From positions 1 to 64,000 of the forward strand of contig NZ_JMIR01000003.1 in the NCBI RefSeq assembly GCF_000714935.1: a stretch of 64,000 nt of DNA, in the 5' to 3' direction. The translations under genes were made by a program, and so were the position numbers. Source of the stretch: Tumebacillus flagellatus. GTDB lineage: Bacteria > Bacillota > Bacilli > Tumebacillales > Tumebacillaceae. This document shows, piece after piece, positions 39,200-47,644 of this stretch (its first letter is position 1; each line of letters begins with the position of its first letter). Under the pieces are notes generated by a model. It had not been told where the DNA came from. It did no database searches and saw only the letters and a list, made by a program, of their open reading frames with translations.

Positions 39200-40600
39200 C
39201 TACGGCAGTTGCCCGCCGTTAACCAAAGACACAAACGAATTGTAGTCCGCCTGCACTTGCGCGGAGTAGTTCTCGGCAAGTTGCGAGACGGTGGTTTTGA
39301 ATTGCGGCCAGAGCGCGATGGCGTTCAGCGCGCCGTCTTCGAAGTTGTAGGATACATACGCGGAGTTGTAATCCTTGTCTGCGCGCGCATGGGCGTACGC
39401 CAGCGCTTGCGCAGAAGCTTCCGCGAAGTTCTGGAGGTCGGATTTGCTCTTGAAGTCCGCCGGGTCGAGACCTTTTTTCCAAGGGGAGATGCGGTGCACG
39501 AAGTAAGAACGGGTCGAACTCTTCAGAGAGCCCACATGGTCGTCGACGTGGTTGAGCAACGCCAAGTTTGCCGTGGCGGTGCGGGTGCCGTGGGTGGCGA
39601 ATTGAGACGTGTACAGACTTTGCGAGACGGTGTGCACGTGGAAGAGGCTCGGCAGGCGCTCTTCTTTGACTTCCAGAATCACATCGTCGCTTTGTGACGT
39701 GGTTGCGCCCTCGACGAGGACGTAGTATTTTTTGACCCCTTGCGAGCCGAGGCCGGAGTTGAGGCGGACGGCGAGGTCTTTGATGTTGAAGTACGACGAG
39801 CTTTGCGTCGACGCAAACGACGAGACGCTGGACAAGTAGCTCGACCAGTTCGATTTCACTTCGGTGCTGTCCGTCGAAGTCGGCACTCCGAGATCGGGGT
39901 TCGCGAAGTTGAATTTGCGAACGCCGCCCGCGGTGGTCGTCCACTTCGAGAGCAACGTCGAGACGCTGTATTTACTTTCCACATCCGCGATCTTGTTGTC
40001 CATGAAACCGGTCAGAGCGGATTTGTCGAGGTAGAGGTCTTTTTCAGTGGAGTTTCCGTTGACGGCGCTCAGTGTGGATTGGTAGGTGGCGAGGAAGTCG
40101 CCGACCACGTCGCGGATGTCGGAATCGCTGAGCGACGCGCCGAGCTCCGGCTTCATCAACCACAGCGACGTCGAATAGCGCAGCAAGTCCCAATAAAACG
40201 GCCCGATGTACGACTCGTCAAAATCGTTCAAGTCAAACACAACCTTGCCGTTGTCGTTGTCAAAAAAACCAACGTTTTGCGAATGGAAATCGCCGGACAG
40301 CCACGTTTGCACGTTCGACGTGGTCTTCCACTGCGCAGGAACCGGAATCACGCCGGTGTCGAGGTCCGCGTAGTAGAGGTGGTTCGTCGCGCGGTAAAAC
40401 GCAAACGGCGAAACTTTCATGTCGGCGTACTTCTGTTGCTTCAGCGCCGTGTCGCTGTAGAACGAGTTGGCGTTTTGGATCTCCGTCTTCACATACTGGG
40501 TGCGCGTCGATGTGTTCGTGAACGCGTCGGCCGGCTTGGCTTGAGCAAGCGGAAGCGCGGCGGTGAGCAGCACCAGTGCGGCAAGGTGTTTTTTCTTCAT
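39200..40600 (-). CDS. Exported DUF2252 protein
   Basis: The 466-residue protein has a Sec signal peptide (about 1-26, ending ADA-F). The mature part fits DUF2252: MKVSPFAFYRATNHLYYADL, LSGDFHSQNVG (103-110) and VFDLNDFDES (121-130). The GDxHxxN and DxxD pair resembles the catalytic loop and DFG-like metal site of kinase-like phosphotransferases. DUF2252 proteins are generally read as cytosolic; an export signal here is unusual. Function is unknown. It is a single-gene unit. Confidence 0.85.
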   Translation of the reverse strand: MKKKHLAALVLLTAALPLAQAKPADAFTNTSTRTQYVKTEIQNANSFYSDTALKQQKYADMKVSPFAFYRATNHLYYADLDTGVIPVPAQWKTTSNVQTWLSGDFHSQNVGFFDNDNGKVVFDLNDFDESYIGPFYWDLLRYSTSLWLMKPELGASLSDSDIRDVVGDFLATYQSTLSAVNGNSTEKDLYLDKSALTGFMDNKIADVESKYSVSTLLSKWTTTAGGVRKFNFANPDLGVPTSTDSTEVKSNWSSYLSSVSSFASTQSSSYFNIKDLAVRLNSGLGSQGVKKYYVLVEGATTSQSDDVILEVKEERLPSLFHVHTVSQSLYTSQFATHGTRTATANLALLNHVDDHVGSLKSSTRSYFVHRISPWKKGLDPADFKSKSDLQNFAEASAQALAYAHARADKDYNSAYVSYNFEDGALNAIALWPQFKTTVSQLAENYSAQVQADYNSFVSLVNGGQLP

Positions 40601-40704
40601 GCAGAGAGCCCTCCCATGTGGAATCTACCTCCACGATACTAGATTCACAACACAAACAGGGAGTTTCCAATAAAACAACAAAATACATTAACACGACCTC
40701 CACA

Positions 40705-40740
40705 AAGAAGCGCGGACTCCCGAGGGAAATCCGCGCTTCT
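40705..40740. terminator. Terminator of the ArsR gene
   Basis: The AAGCGCGGA / TCCGCGCTT stem is followed by CT and a T-containing tail on the minus strand. Confidence 0.75.
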
Positions 40741-40742
40741 CA

Positions 40743-41120
40743 CTACTCCGATGGAGGTTTTTTCTCGACCAACCGCAACGGAGGGTTCTCCTCCGGGCTG
40801 TCTTCGTCCTGCTCGACGAGAAACTTCAACATCGCCAGCTTGTTGTCCCAGAACTGCTCAAAGTAATTCAGCCAGTCCTTCAACTCGCGGAGGTTGTCCG
40901 GCTGCAGTTGATAGCGGGTCTCGCGCCCGACTTTGTGATGCGAGACGAGACCGGCGTCGGAGAGGATGTGCAGGTGTTTGTTGACGGCGGTGCGCGAGAT
41001 CGAGAAATGTCCGGTCATCTGCGCCACCGACATCTCCTGCTTCCCCAGCAACTTCAACAGGGTGCGGCGCGTCGGATCGGCAATCGCTTGAAAGACATCG
41101 ACCTTCGCGGCAGACGACAT
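40743..41120 (-). CDS. ArsR-family regulator
   Basis: The 125-residue winged-helix repressor has the ArsR pattern ADPTRRTLLKLLGKQEMSVAQM and recognition helix ISRTAVNKHLHILSDAGLV. It has no metal-binding Cys pair, so the ligand is probably not metal. It directly follows the SRPBCC gene (stop and start adjacent, TAAATG). This gene pair is common, with the regulator controlling both. Confidence 0.9.
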   Translation of the reverse strand: MSSAAKVDVFQAIADPTRRTLLKLLGKQEMSVAQMTGHFSISRTAVNKHLHILSDAGLVSHHKVGRETRYQLQPDNLRELKDWLNYFEQFWDNKLAMLKFLVEQDEDSPEENPPLRLVEKKPPSE

Positions 41121-41528
41121 TTACGCCTCGACGATGTCGCGCAACTTGTTGGCGACGATGTTGTCCCAACCCATGTCCATATGCCCGCGAACGACCGTAT
41201 GCGGTTGACCGTGTTCCGTGGACATGTTCTCATCCCAGCCGGAGTGAATCAAGTTGAACTCGGTCTTGTTGTCGCCGAGGTCCTTCAATTTGAAGGTCAA
41301 GTGCCAGTCCTTGCCCCAGTCAAACCCGAGCAGATGCGGCGCGTCCAATTCGGTGACTTTGCAAGGCGACTTGCCGAATTGACCGGCTTCGAACGTGAAT
41401 TCATAGCCCATCTCCGCTTTCATGTCGTTTGGCATGAACCAAGACGTGATGCCTTCCGCGGTGGAGACAGCTTTCCATACTTTTTCAATCGGAGCGTTGA
41501 AGACGACAACTTTCGAAATATCTTCCAT
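41121..41528 (-). CDS. SRPBCC/AHSA1-family protein
   Basis: The 135-residue protein fits the AHSA1-like SRPBCC fold: KVVVFNAPIEKVWKAVSTAEGITSWF near the start and a C-terminal helix with GHMDMGWDNIVANKLRDIV. It would bind a hydrophobic ligand; specific function is unknown. It is cotranscribed with the ArsR regulator and has a strong promoter with an inverted repeat upstream. Confidence 0.88.
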   Translation of the reverse strand: MEDISKVVVFNAPIEKVWKAVSTAEGITSWFMPNDMKAEMGYEFTFEAGQFGKSPCKVTELDAPHLLGFDWGKDWHLTFKLKDLGDNKTEFNLIHSGWDENMSTEHGQPHTVVRGHMDMGWDNIVANKLRDIVEA

Positions 41529-41568
41529 TGGTAGAGTACCTCCAGCAGCAATCTGCGTTGTTGTTTTG

Positions 41569-41619
41569 ACACCCTGAGGTGTTATTTCGATTATATGAAA
41601 CCCATAGGTGTCACGTCAA
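41569..41619 (-). promoter_or_regulatory. Promoter and operator candidate of the SRPBCC-ArsR unit
   Basis: On the minus strand TTGACG (41614-41619), an 18-base spacer and TATAAT (41590-41595) form a strong promoter. Just downstream lies the inverted repeat ACACC-CTGA-GGTGT (41569-41582), and another ACACC sits in the spacer. These are candidate ArsR binding half-sites. The -35 overlaps the stop of the upstream gene. Confidence 0.65.
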
Positions 41620-42155
41620 GAGGGAGTCGGCAATGGAATGTGAAAATACCACATCGCGAACACCGTGCACGCCACGCACACACACCACGCCAAGAGTACC
41701 CGGGTGGCGTGCAAACGAATCGTGAGCAGCATCATCAGCCAAATTCCCAGCGACCAGAGGTAATTCCAGCCGTTGTGGTACGTGATCAAGTTCAGTTTAT
41801 AAAAAACCCATTCGGGCACACCGTTGAGCAAAAAGAACGCCAGCACATACATGGCCTGCCGAGTCCAACGGAACCCAAACGGATAGCGGGCGAGATACCA
41901 AAGCGTCATCGGGATCAAGTGCAGAAACTGAATCTGAAAATCGATGAACACGTGATAATGAAACAGCAGATTCTCAGGATAGCGCCACAATCCTTTGTCG
42001 AAAGTAAGCACCAATTCAATGAGGTCCCACATGCAAATAAAGAGAGCAGTCGGATAGTGCTCCCGCCATTTTTTCCGTTCGCCGAAGAACCAAAAGCCGC
42101 CGACCCACATGAGATTCACGACGATGACGAACCCTGCTTTCACCCACTCCGACAT
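41616..42155 (-). CDS. CBO0543-family membrane protein
   Basis: The 179-residue protein starts at the ATG at 42155, with GGGAGGGAAG upstream; frames reading further upstream have no start signal. It has five or so membrane segments, and the pattern WDLIELVLTFDKGLWRYPEN and YHVFIDFQIQFLHLIPMTLW matches CBO0543-family proteins of Firmicutes. Function is unknown. A promoter with TTGATT, 16 bases, TACTAT lies about 40 bases upstream. Confidence 0.75.
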   Translation of the reverse strand: MSEWVKAGFVIVVNLMWVGGFWFFGERKKWREHYPTALFICMWDLIELVLTFDKGLWRYPENLLFHYHVFIDFQIQFLHLIPMTLWYLARYPFGFRWTRQAMYVLAFFLLNGVPEWVFYKLNLITYHNGWNYLWSLGIWLMMLLTIRLHATRVLLAWCVCVACTVFAMWYFHIPLPTPS

Positions 42156-42404
42156 CTTGCTTCCCTCCCGTCTGACGGGAATAGTATGCGCAACCATCTC
42201 ATAATCAAGCGTGCGCCGGGCACGATGTGTTGAAATCGTAACATCTGCCGCTCCAGTTGCGGAAGCAGGAAAAAACCAAGCAGCTTCGGGTTGCTTGGTT
42301 TTTTCTATTGTTATTTCGAAAGATAGGTATCTATCTCTACCAAAATCCCCCTCGAACTCATACGTTATAGCGAATCGATTCCTTACCAGAGGGGAGTATC
42401 GCCC
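42156..42404. other. Intergenic region between divergent genes, with an orphan terminator
   Basis: The region holds a minus-strand promoter for the CBO0543 gene (TTGATT, 16 bases, TACTAT). At 42271-42304 it holds a strong hairpin with a T-run that does not follow any coding gene on the plus strand. It could end a short leader or small RNA. No gene is seen. Confidence 0.4.
42271..42304. terminator. Orphan terminator hairpin
   Basis: The AACCAAGCA / TGCTTGGTT stem has A6 and T6 runs and lies 100 bases before the ATP-grasp gene start. Confidence 0.75.
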
Positions 42405-43625
42405 GTGAGAACGATCGTGTTTATCGGTTCCAATAAATCCGGCTCCAGCTGAGAAGCGATTCGAGCGGCGGAGAAACTGGGTTTTCTGACAGTTTTGTTC
42501 ACGGACAAGGAGCCGTTTCTCAACGAGCGTTCCAGTTTCCCGGATGTCCACCAAATGATCTTGTGCGACCTGTCCGACCTCCGCGTGCTGGAACAAAACA
42601 TCAAACAATTGCAGAACAACGGACGGCAAATTGAACTGATTGTCTCCTTCCTCGAATCACATGTCCACACTGCCGCGCTCTTATCGGAGAAATTCTGCAG
42701 GTCGATCCTCTCCACAGAGGCCATCATGAAGATGGAAGACAAGATTCTCACTCGAAAAGCTCTGCAACACACTTCCTACTGCCCCTACTTCACCACGTGG
42801 GAGCCCCAAGAATCGCTGTCCGCCTGTCTCCAACGCACAGCGAGCCGCCTGCCGCTCGTCGTCAAATCCCCCACCTCCACCGGCTCCAAAGACGTGCTGA
42901 AAGCGGAAACCCAAGCGCAATGGGAATCCGCCCTGACCAAGATGCGCACGAAGTTCCCCGACCAAAAACTGCTGATCGAAGAATACCTGGACGGCCCGCA
43001 ATTTCTCGTCGAAGCGGTCGTCGTCGAAGGCGAGACACACATGGTTGCGGTGATCGAGCAGGACATTCGGTTGTTCTCTCGATTTATCGTCATGGGCTAC
43101 GATGTACTGACCTATGCGGACATGGACCGGGAGTTTCGCGAGGAAATCAAGATTGCGGTCGACGAGATCGTGGAAGGTTTCGAGATGCGAAACGGAGCAT
43201 TGCATCTCGAAATGCGCTATGTGAAGGGCGCGTGGAAGTTGATCGAGGCGAATCCGCGCATTTCCGGCGGTGCGATGAACCGGATGATCGAAGTGGCGAA
43301 AGGCATCAATTTGCTGGAGGAAACCTTAAAGTTTCTTTTGGGAGAAGAGCCGAATTTGACCATTCGGCAGGAGCGAAACACCTACACGCAATATGTGACG
43401 GTGAACCAGACCGGCATCTTGGAATCGGTGTCCGGACGCAATCGGGCGGCGCGGATGGAGGGAGTGGCCGAAGTGTTTCTCAAACCTCGCCGCGGGCAAA
43501 AAGTGCGCTATCCGGAGTCGATGGGGCATCGGTACGCGTATGTGATCGCCACCGGAGATTCCCGTGCACAAGCCCGGGAGAACGCACGACGGGCGGCACG
43601 GGAAATTCAGTTCCACACCCGTTAG
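42405..43625 (+). pseudogene. ATP-grasp enzyme with an in-frame UGA at codon 16
   Basis: The reading frame from GTG 42405 (GGGGAG 8 bases upstream) gives FIGSNKSGSS, then UGA (42450-42452), then EAIRAAEKLGF and an uninterrupted ATP-grasp protein to 43625 (406 codons). Relatives, from memory, have Arg at that place (GSSREAI), so a CGA to UGA change is the simplest cause. ATP-grasp motifs remain: LPLVVKSPTSTGSKDV, LLIEEYLDGPQFLVEA and EANPRISGG. Translation could restart at an internal codon near 42495 but would lose the first strand. The host recodes UGA elsewhere, so readthrough is not excluded. A GTG-start ATP-grasp gene follows. Confidence 0.7.
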
Positions 43626-43650
43626 TTTTTTTCAAAGGAGAGCGAAGATC

Positions 43651-44691
43651 GTGTGTTTGATCGGTTATTTGCACACTCGGAAAGACCCTCGCAAGATCGG
43701 CAAACTGTACGCGTTCGCCGCGACAGCTTTCGCGGAAGGCGAGACCCTGTTTTACTTCACGTCGGGGCGCGTGAACCTGGAGACGCGCACGATTCAAGGG
43801 CTCGTCTTGGAAAACGGTGACTGGGTGGAGCGGGAATTCCCATTCCCCCATGTCATCTACAATGACAGCAGCCCCGGCTCCGAAACCGGAGAAGAGATCA
43901 TCGACGAGTTGCGGGAAATCATCCCGTTTACCAGCCACTCGGTCGGGGACAAGATGACGGTGTATGAGAAATTGATGGACGGCAAGACGTTCGCGTACTA
44001 CCAGATTCCCTCTCGCGAAGTACAACATCCGGAGGAGGTGCTAGACTTCATGCGAGATCACCGCGAGGTGATCTTCAAGCCTGTGTGGGGGCATAAGGGG
44101 CTCGGGGTGGTGCGGCTGACTTCCTTAAACGGCGGTGAGCGCTACCAAGTGACCGAGCAGGAAGAGACAACGGTGGTCGAAGAAGCAAGCCTGCGCGAAC
44201 TTTTGGCGGAACGGTTGCAGGAAGTCTTGCATCTGGTGCAACCGTTTATCCTCTCACGGACGAAATCGGGACAAGCGTTTGACTTCCGCATTCACGTTCA
44301 GAAAAACGGCGAAGGCCGCTGGGTGAACACGGCGACATACCCGCGCATCGCACCGCCGGGAAGCGTCGTGGCGAACTTGAGCAGCGGCGGGTATACGGCG
44401 ATGCTGGAGTCGTTTCTGGAACAGGAATTCGGAGCGCAGGCGTTTGATATGCGACGGACATTGGAAGTGTTCGGGACACAGTTGGCGGCGCACATGGACG
44501 AGGTGTACCGCGAGGAGTTTGACGAGCTCGGCATCGACATCGGGCTTGATCAAAACGGGAAGATCTGGCTGTATGAAATAAACTGGCGACCCGGCGTGCC
44601 GCCGACGTTTTATCTGGAGTTGGACGTGGCGAGAAATACGATTCAGTATGCCGCTTATCTGGCGAAGAAGCATGCCAAACTGGTTCGATAG
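43651..44691 (+). CDS. YheC/YheD-like ATP-grasp protein
   Basis: The 346-residue protein begins at a GTG with AAAGGAG upstream. It fits the YheC/YheD group of spore-coat-associated ATP-grasp proteins: FPFPHVIYNDSSPG, EVIFKPVWGHKGLGVVRL, QPFILSRTKSGQAFDFRIHVQKN and LYEINWRPGVPPT (metal-binding end). Such enzymes ligate carboxylates to amines using ATP; the substrate is not known. It lies 25 bases after the ATP-grasp gene with the internal UGA and probably shares its transcript. Confidence 0.8.
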   Translation: MCLIGYLHTRKDPRKIGKLYAFAATAFAEGETLFYFTSGRVNLETRTIQGLVLENGDWVEREFPFPHVIYNDSSPGSETGEEIIDELREIIPFTSHSVGDKMTVYEKLMDGKTFAYYQIPSREVQHPEEVLDFMRDHREVIFKPVWGHKGLGVVRLTSLNGGERYQVTEQEETTVVEEASLRELLAERLQEVLHLVQPFILSRTKSGQAFDFRIHVQKNGEGRWVNTATYPRIAPPGSVVANLSSGGYTAMLESFLEQEFGAQAFDMRRTLEVFGTQLAAHMDEVYREEFDELGIDIGLDQNGKIWLYEINWRPGVPPTFYLELDVARNTIQYAAYLAKKHAKLVR

Positions 44692-44692
44692 C

Positions 44693-44735
44693 CAAAAAGC
44701 AAGCATCCCGAGCGAGTTCCGGGAGCTTGCTTTCT
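44693..44735. terminator. Terminator of the ATP-grasp pair
   Basis: The GCAAGC / GCTTGC stem with inner CCCG / CGGG has A5 upstream and a T-rich tail. The left arm GCAAGCATC recurs in the hairpins at 47579 and 47963. Confidence 0.8.
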
Positions 44736-44773
44736 TTTATATCGGAAAGGGTTCTCTGTAAGCTGAGGGTTTG

Positions 44774-45334
44774 TTACAGTTCGATGTTCTTGATCACGCG
44801 TGCCGGATTCCCGCCGACGACGACGTTGTCCGGCACGTCCTTGATGACGACAGAGCCGGACGCGACGACGACGTTGTTCCCGATCGTGACGCCGGGGTTG
44901 ATGACCGATCTCCCGCCGATCCACACGTTGTCGCCGATGGTGACCGGTTTGCCGAATTCAAGCCCGGAATTGCGCTCCACCGGATGGAGCGGGTGTGTCG
45001 CCGTGTAGATGTGCACGCCCGGCGCGAGGAAGCAGTTTTTGCCGAACCGAATCTCGCAGACGTCGAGAAACACGCAATCGAAGTTCGCATAGAAATTATC
45101 GCCCACATGCAAGTTGTACCCGTAATCGCAACGCAGAGCGGGCTCGATGAAAATCGTCCCTTCGACGGTGCCGAACAGTTCCTTGAGCAACTCTGTTCTC
45201 CGTTCGATCTCCGTCTCTTCCGTCTGGTTGTACAGCCTCGTCAGCCTGCGCGCGTTCAGGCGTTCCTTGATCAACTGCGGGTCCGCCGCATAGTACAGTT
45301 CGCCAGCGATCATTTTTTCTTTCTCTGTTTTCAT
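44774..45334 (-). CDS. maa: Maltose O-acetyltransferase-type acetyltransferase
   Basis: The 186-residue left-handed beta-helix acetyltransferase has the Maa N-terminal signature ([18 protein letters not shown]) and hexapeptide repeats ending in [30 protein letters not shown]. Catalytic His is in THPLHPVER. It transfers acetyl from acetyl-CoA to sugars or similar acceptors. Its start overlaps the end of the upstream acetyltransferase gene by 4 bases. Confidence 0.9.
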   Translation of the reverse strand: MKTEKEKMIAGELYYAADPQLIKERLNARRLTRLYNQTEETEIERRTELLKELFGTVEGTIFIEPALRCDYGYNLHVGDNFYANFDCVFLDVCEIRFGKNCFLAPGVHIYTATHPLHPVERNSGLEFGKPVTIGDNVWIGGRSVINPGVTIGNNVVVASGSVVIKDVPDNVVVGGNPARVIKNIEL

Positions 45335-45867
45335 ACTGATCTTGTCTCCTCCAAATCAATCCAGAATCGCTTGTTCACGTTGCCGTCTTCTTCGATGAAA
45401 TCGACGTCTTGCACACCGCCGTTGTTTCGTATCGTGCGCTCCGAAGCAAGATTATCCGCATTGCAAACGACGAGTGCCTTGGGGATTCCCAACTCGCGGG
45501 CTTTCTCCAGAGACAGTGCCAACAGCCGGGTCGCATAGCCTTTGCGTCTTTCGGACGGGCGGATTCCATAGCCGATGTGCCCGCCGCAGTTGAACAAAAA
45601 CTCTGTCAGCGAATGCCGGATGTTCACCGCACCGACGACGCGACGGTCTTCTGTGACCAGCCAATACGTCGAACCGGGAACCCAACCTTCCGGAAGATTG
45701 TCCGTTTTTTCGTCATCCTGCAACGCTTGCAACATCTTTGGAAAATCGGCAGGGTCCCTTCGGATGACCCACGGGATCATGTCTTCCCCGCTCGCCACCC
45801 ATTCTTGATAAAACTCCACATACGCCTCCTGCAAGTCCGCAGTCGGCCTGACCAGTGACACGTTCAT
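45331..45867 (-). CDS. GNAT-family N-acetyltransferase
   Basis: The 178-residue protein has a GNAT fold with the acetyl-CoA loop [22 protein letters not shown] (R/Q-x2-G-x-A type). The N-terminal part holds [13 protein letters not shown]. It resembles GNATs of unknown substrate in Bacilli. It overlaps the maltose-type acetyltransferase gene by 4 bases and follows the RimJ-like gene by 28 bases, so three acetyltransferase genes form one unit. Confidence 0.87.
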   Translation of the reverse strand: MNVSLVRPTADLQEAYVEFYQEWVASGEDMIPWVIRRDPADFPKMLQALQDDEKTDNLPEGWVPGSTYWLVTEDRRVVGAVNIRHSLTEFLFNCGGHIGYGIRPSERRKGYATRLLALSLEKARELGIPKALVVCNADNLASERTIRNNGGVQDVDFIEEDGNVNKRFWIDLEETRSV

Positions 45868-45895
45868 TTCCGTCCAGACTCCTTTCCCTTGCTGC

Positions 45896-46405
45896 TTACA
45901 CGCTCACCGAATACAAGCGAACCCTCTCATCTCCGCCCGGGTACGGGATCAGCTGCTCAAACTGCAACCCCAGTTTCTCCAGCAGTTTGCCCGACGCTTC
46001 GTTCTCTTCGGACGTAAACGCCGCAATCCGGGTGAAGCCCAACACGGATTTGCCGTATTCCATCACGGCAGAAGCCGCTTCGTACGCATAGCCCTTGCCC
46101 CAGTAGCGCGGCAGAAACGCGAAGCCGACATCCGGATCTTCCAAAAAATCCCGCTTGGCAAAGCCGCAGATGCCAATCGGGATTCCGCCGTCCTTCAACT
46201 CGGTCAAGTAGAAGCCGTAGCCCCATTTGGCGTACTGCTCGATCGCCCCGCTTGCAATTCGATTGCGCGCTTCCTCCACGGTTCTCACGCCGAAATCGCT
46301 GATGTTTTGAATCCAAGACGGGTCGTTCCAGAGTTCCAACATGAACGCCGCATCTTCAACCGTTTGGCGGCGCAGGATGAGTCGTTCGGTTTCAAGTATT
46401 TTCAT
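45896..46405 (-). CDS. RimJ/RimL-type GNAT acetyltransferase
   Basis: The 169-residue protein opens with ETERLILRRQTVEDAAFMLELW and has the acetyl-CoA motif LPRYWGKGYAYEAASAVMEYG, the RimJ/RimL type that modifies protein or small-molecule amines. Substrate is unknown. It is the first gene of a three-acetyltransferase unit. Confidence 0.9.
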   Translation of the reverse strand: MKILETERLILRRQTVEDAAFMLELWNDPSWIQNISDFGVRTVEEARNRIASGAIEQYAKWGYGFYLTELKDGGIPIGICGFAKRDFLEDPDVGFAFLPRYWGKGYAYEAASAVMEYGKSVLGFTRIAAFTSEENEASGKLLEKLGLQFEQLIPYPGGDERVRLYSVSV

Positions 46406-46478
46406 CTGTCATGGCTCCTTTGACTTTCACTTGTCCTCGGTCTTGCATAGAATATGTAAGAAATGAGGTGAGTCCGCC

Positions 46479-46745
46479 GTGAATGACACGTACCGATATG
46501 CGGTCGGGTTTCTTATTTTGCTTCAGGCTGCCGTATTTTTAAATCTTGGACAACCCAGAAACACCGTGACGCGATTTGCCTCCACTTTTTTTACGTTATT
46601 CATCGTGATCTTCCTCTTGAATCAGGGGAGGTTGGGCGGTTTCTACCTCTTGCTTGCCTTGCTTGCACCCGAGTTATCGAACCCCGCTGTGGTCGGACCC
46701 CTGTACATGCTTGTCTTTTTTATTTTACGGGATGGGAGGCAGTGA
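46479..46745 (+). CDS. Small membrane protein, 88 residues
   Basis: Starts with GTG at 46479, with GAGGTGA 8 bases upstream. Three hydrophobic segments (about 7-24, 33-48, 53-82) fill most of the protein. I do not recognise the family. It diverges from the acetyltransferase unit and runs parallel to the Cys-rich gene downstream. Confidence 0.6.
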   Translation: MNDTYRYAVGFLILLQAAVFLNLGQPRNTVTRFASTFFTLFIVIFLLNQGRLGGFYLLLALLAPELSNPAVVGPLYMLVFFILRDGRQ

Positions 46746-46854
46746 TCCAATCCTGTTTTGAGCAAATTCGGACTGTCACCCTCGAAGGGTCGTGGGCGTA
46801 TGGTGTGGATGTGAGTGTTTCCCGCTCAACACCCAAGAAAAGAGGGAGATTGCC

Positions 46855-47097
46855 GTGGCAGATAGACCGAAGATCAAGAAAGTGAAAATGGAACTCGTGC
46901 TCGACCGGGAGCAGCGCGAATGCCTGATCCAGATGCTCAAAGGCGACTGCGAGTGTGTCAGCCTCGACAACGTCTGTTTTGAATACTTCGAAGTCGAAGA
47001 TATCAAAACCGACTGCTGCACATTCGAAGGCTTCGAATGCAAGGACGGCAAGATCAAGTGCCTGAAGATGTCAGCCTGTGAACCGAAGTGTTGTTGA
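46855..47097 (+). CDS. Cysteine-rich small protein, 80 residues
   Basis: Starts with GTG at 46855, with GAGGGAG upstream; a longer frame upstream has no start signal. The protein is 80 residues with 11 Cys, including CEC, two CC pairs and a terminal KCC. The first third is charged and helical (KIKKVKMELVLDREQRECLIQML). The Cys spacing suggests metal binding or disulfide cross-linking, perhaps in a spore or surface layer. I do not recognise a family. Confidence 0.6.
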   Translation: MADRPKIKKVKMELVLDREQRECLIQMLKGDCECVSLDNVCFEYFEVEDIKTDCCTFEGFECKDGKIKCLKMSACEPKCC

Positions 47098-47172
47098 CAA
47101 TCATCATCGTGGAAAGATTGTTATAATAAGGAATGGAATACAGAAATCTCATGCGACTGGAGCTTGATCACA

Positions 47173-47562
47173 GTGAAAATCACAACGTTTTTCATGTTTG
47201 AAGGCAATGCGGAAGAAGCCATCAACTTCTACACTTCGATCTTCGACAACTCCGAAATCCTGAAGATGACCCGCTATGGTCCGAATGAGGCGGGCCCGGA
47301 AGGCACTGTGAAACATGCTGCCTTCACGCTAAACGGACAGGAATTTATGTGCATCGACAGCCACGTGAAGCATGGATTTACATTCACCCCTTCCATGTCC
47401 TTGTATGTCACCTGTGACACAGAAGAGCAGTTGGATCGAGCCTTTGCGAAGCTGTCGGAAAGCGGCTCCATCCTGATGCCGCTCGCTTCTTATCCTTTCA
47501 GTAAAAAGTTCGGCTGGGTCTCCGATCAATTCGGCATCTCCTGGCAATTGACTCTTGAATAG
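47173..47562 (+). CDS. VOC/PhnB-like glyoxalase-fold protein
   Basis: The GTG at 47173 has GGAG 10 bases upstream; a TTG at 47164 is too close. The 129-residue protein has the PhnB-like pattern: FEGNAEEAINFYTSIFDNSEI, GTVKHAAFTLNGQEFMCIDS, and the C-terminal FGWVSDQFGISWQL. It belongs to the vicinal-oxygen-chelate superfamily; the substrate is unknown. Confidence 0.85.
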   Translation: MKITTFFMFEGNAEEAINFYTSIFDNSEILKMTRYGPNEAGPEGTVKHAAFTLNGQEFMCIDSHVKHGFTFTPSMSLYVTCDTEEQLDRAFAKLSESGSILMPLASYPFSKKFGWVSDQFGISWQLTLE

Positions 47563-47578
47563 ACGTCGAAAACAAACC

Positions 47579-47617
47579 AGGGCAAGCATCCGTATGAAGT
47601 CTCGATGCTTGCCCTTT
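47579..47617. terminator. Shared terminator of the PhnB-like gene and the lanthipeptide-like gene
   Basis: A long perfect stem AGGGCAAGCATC / GATGCTTGCCCT with T-rich tails lies between the two convergent genes. Confidence 0.85.
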
Positions 47618-47644
47618 CCATTTACAAACTCGTTTCTAAAGCGA

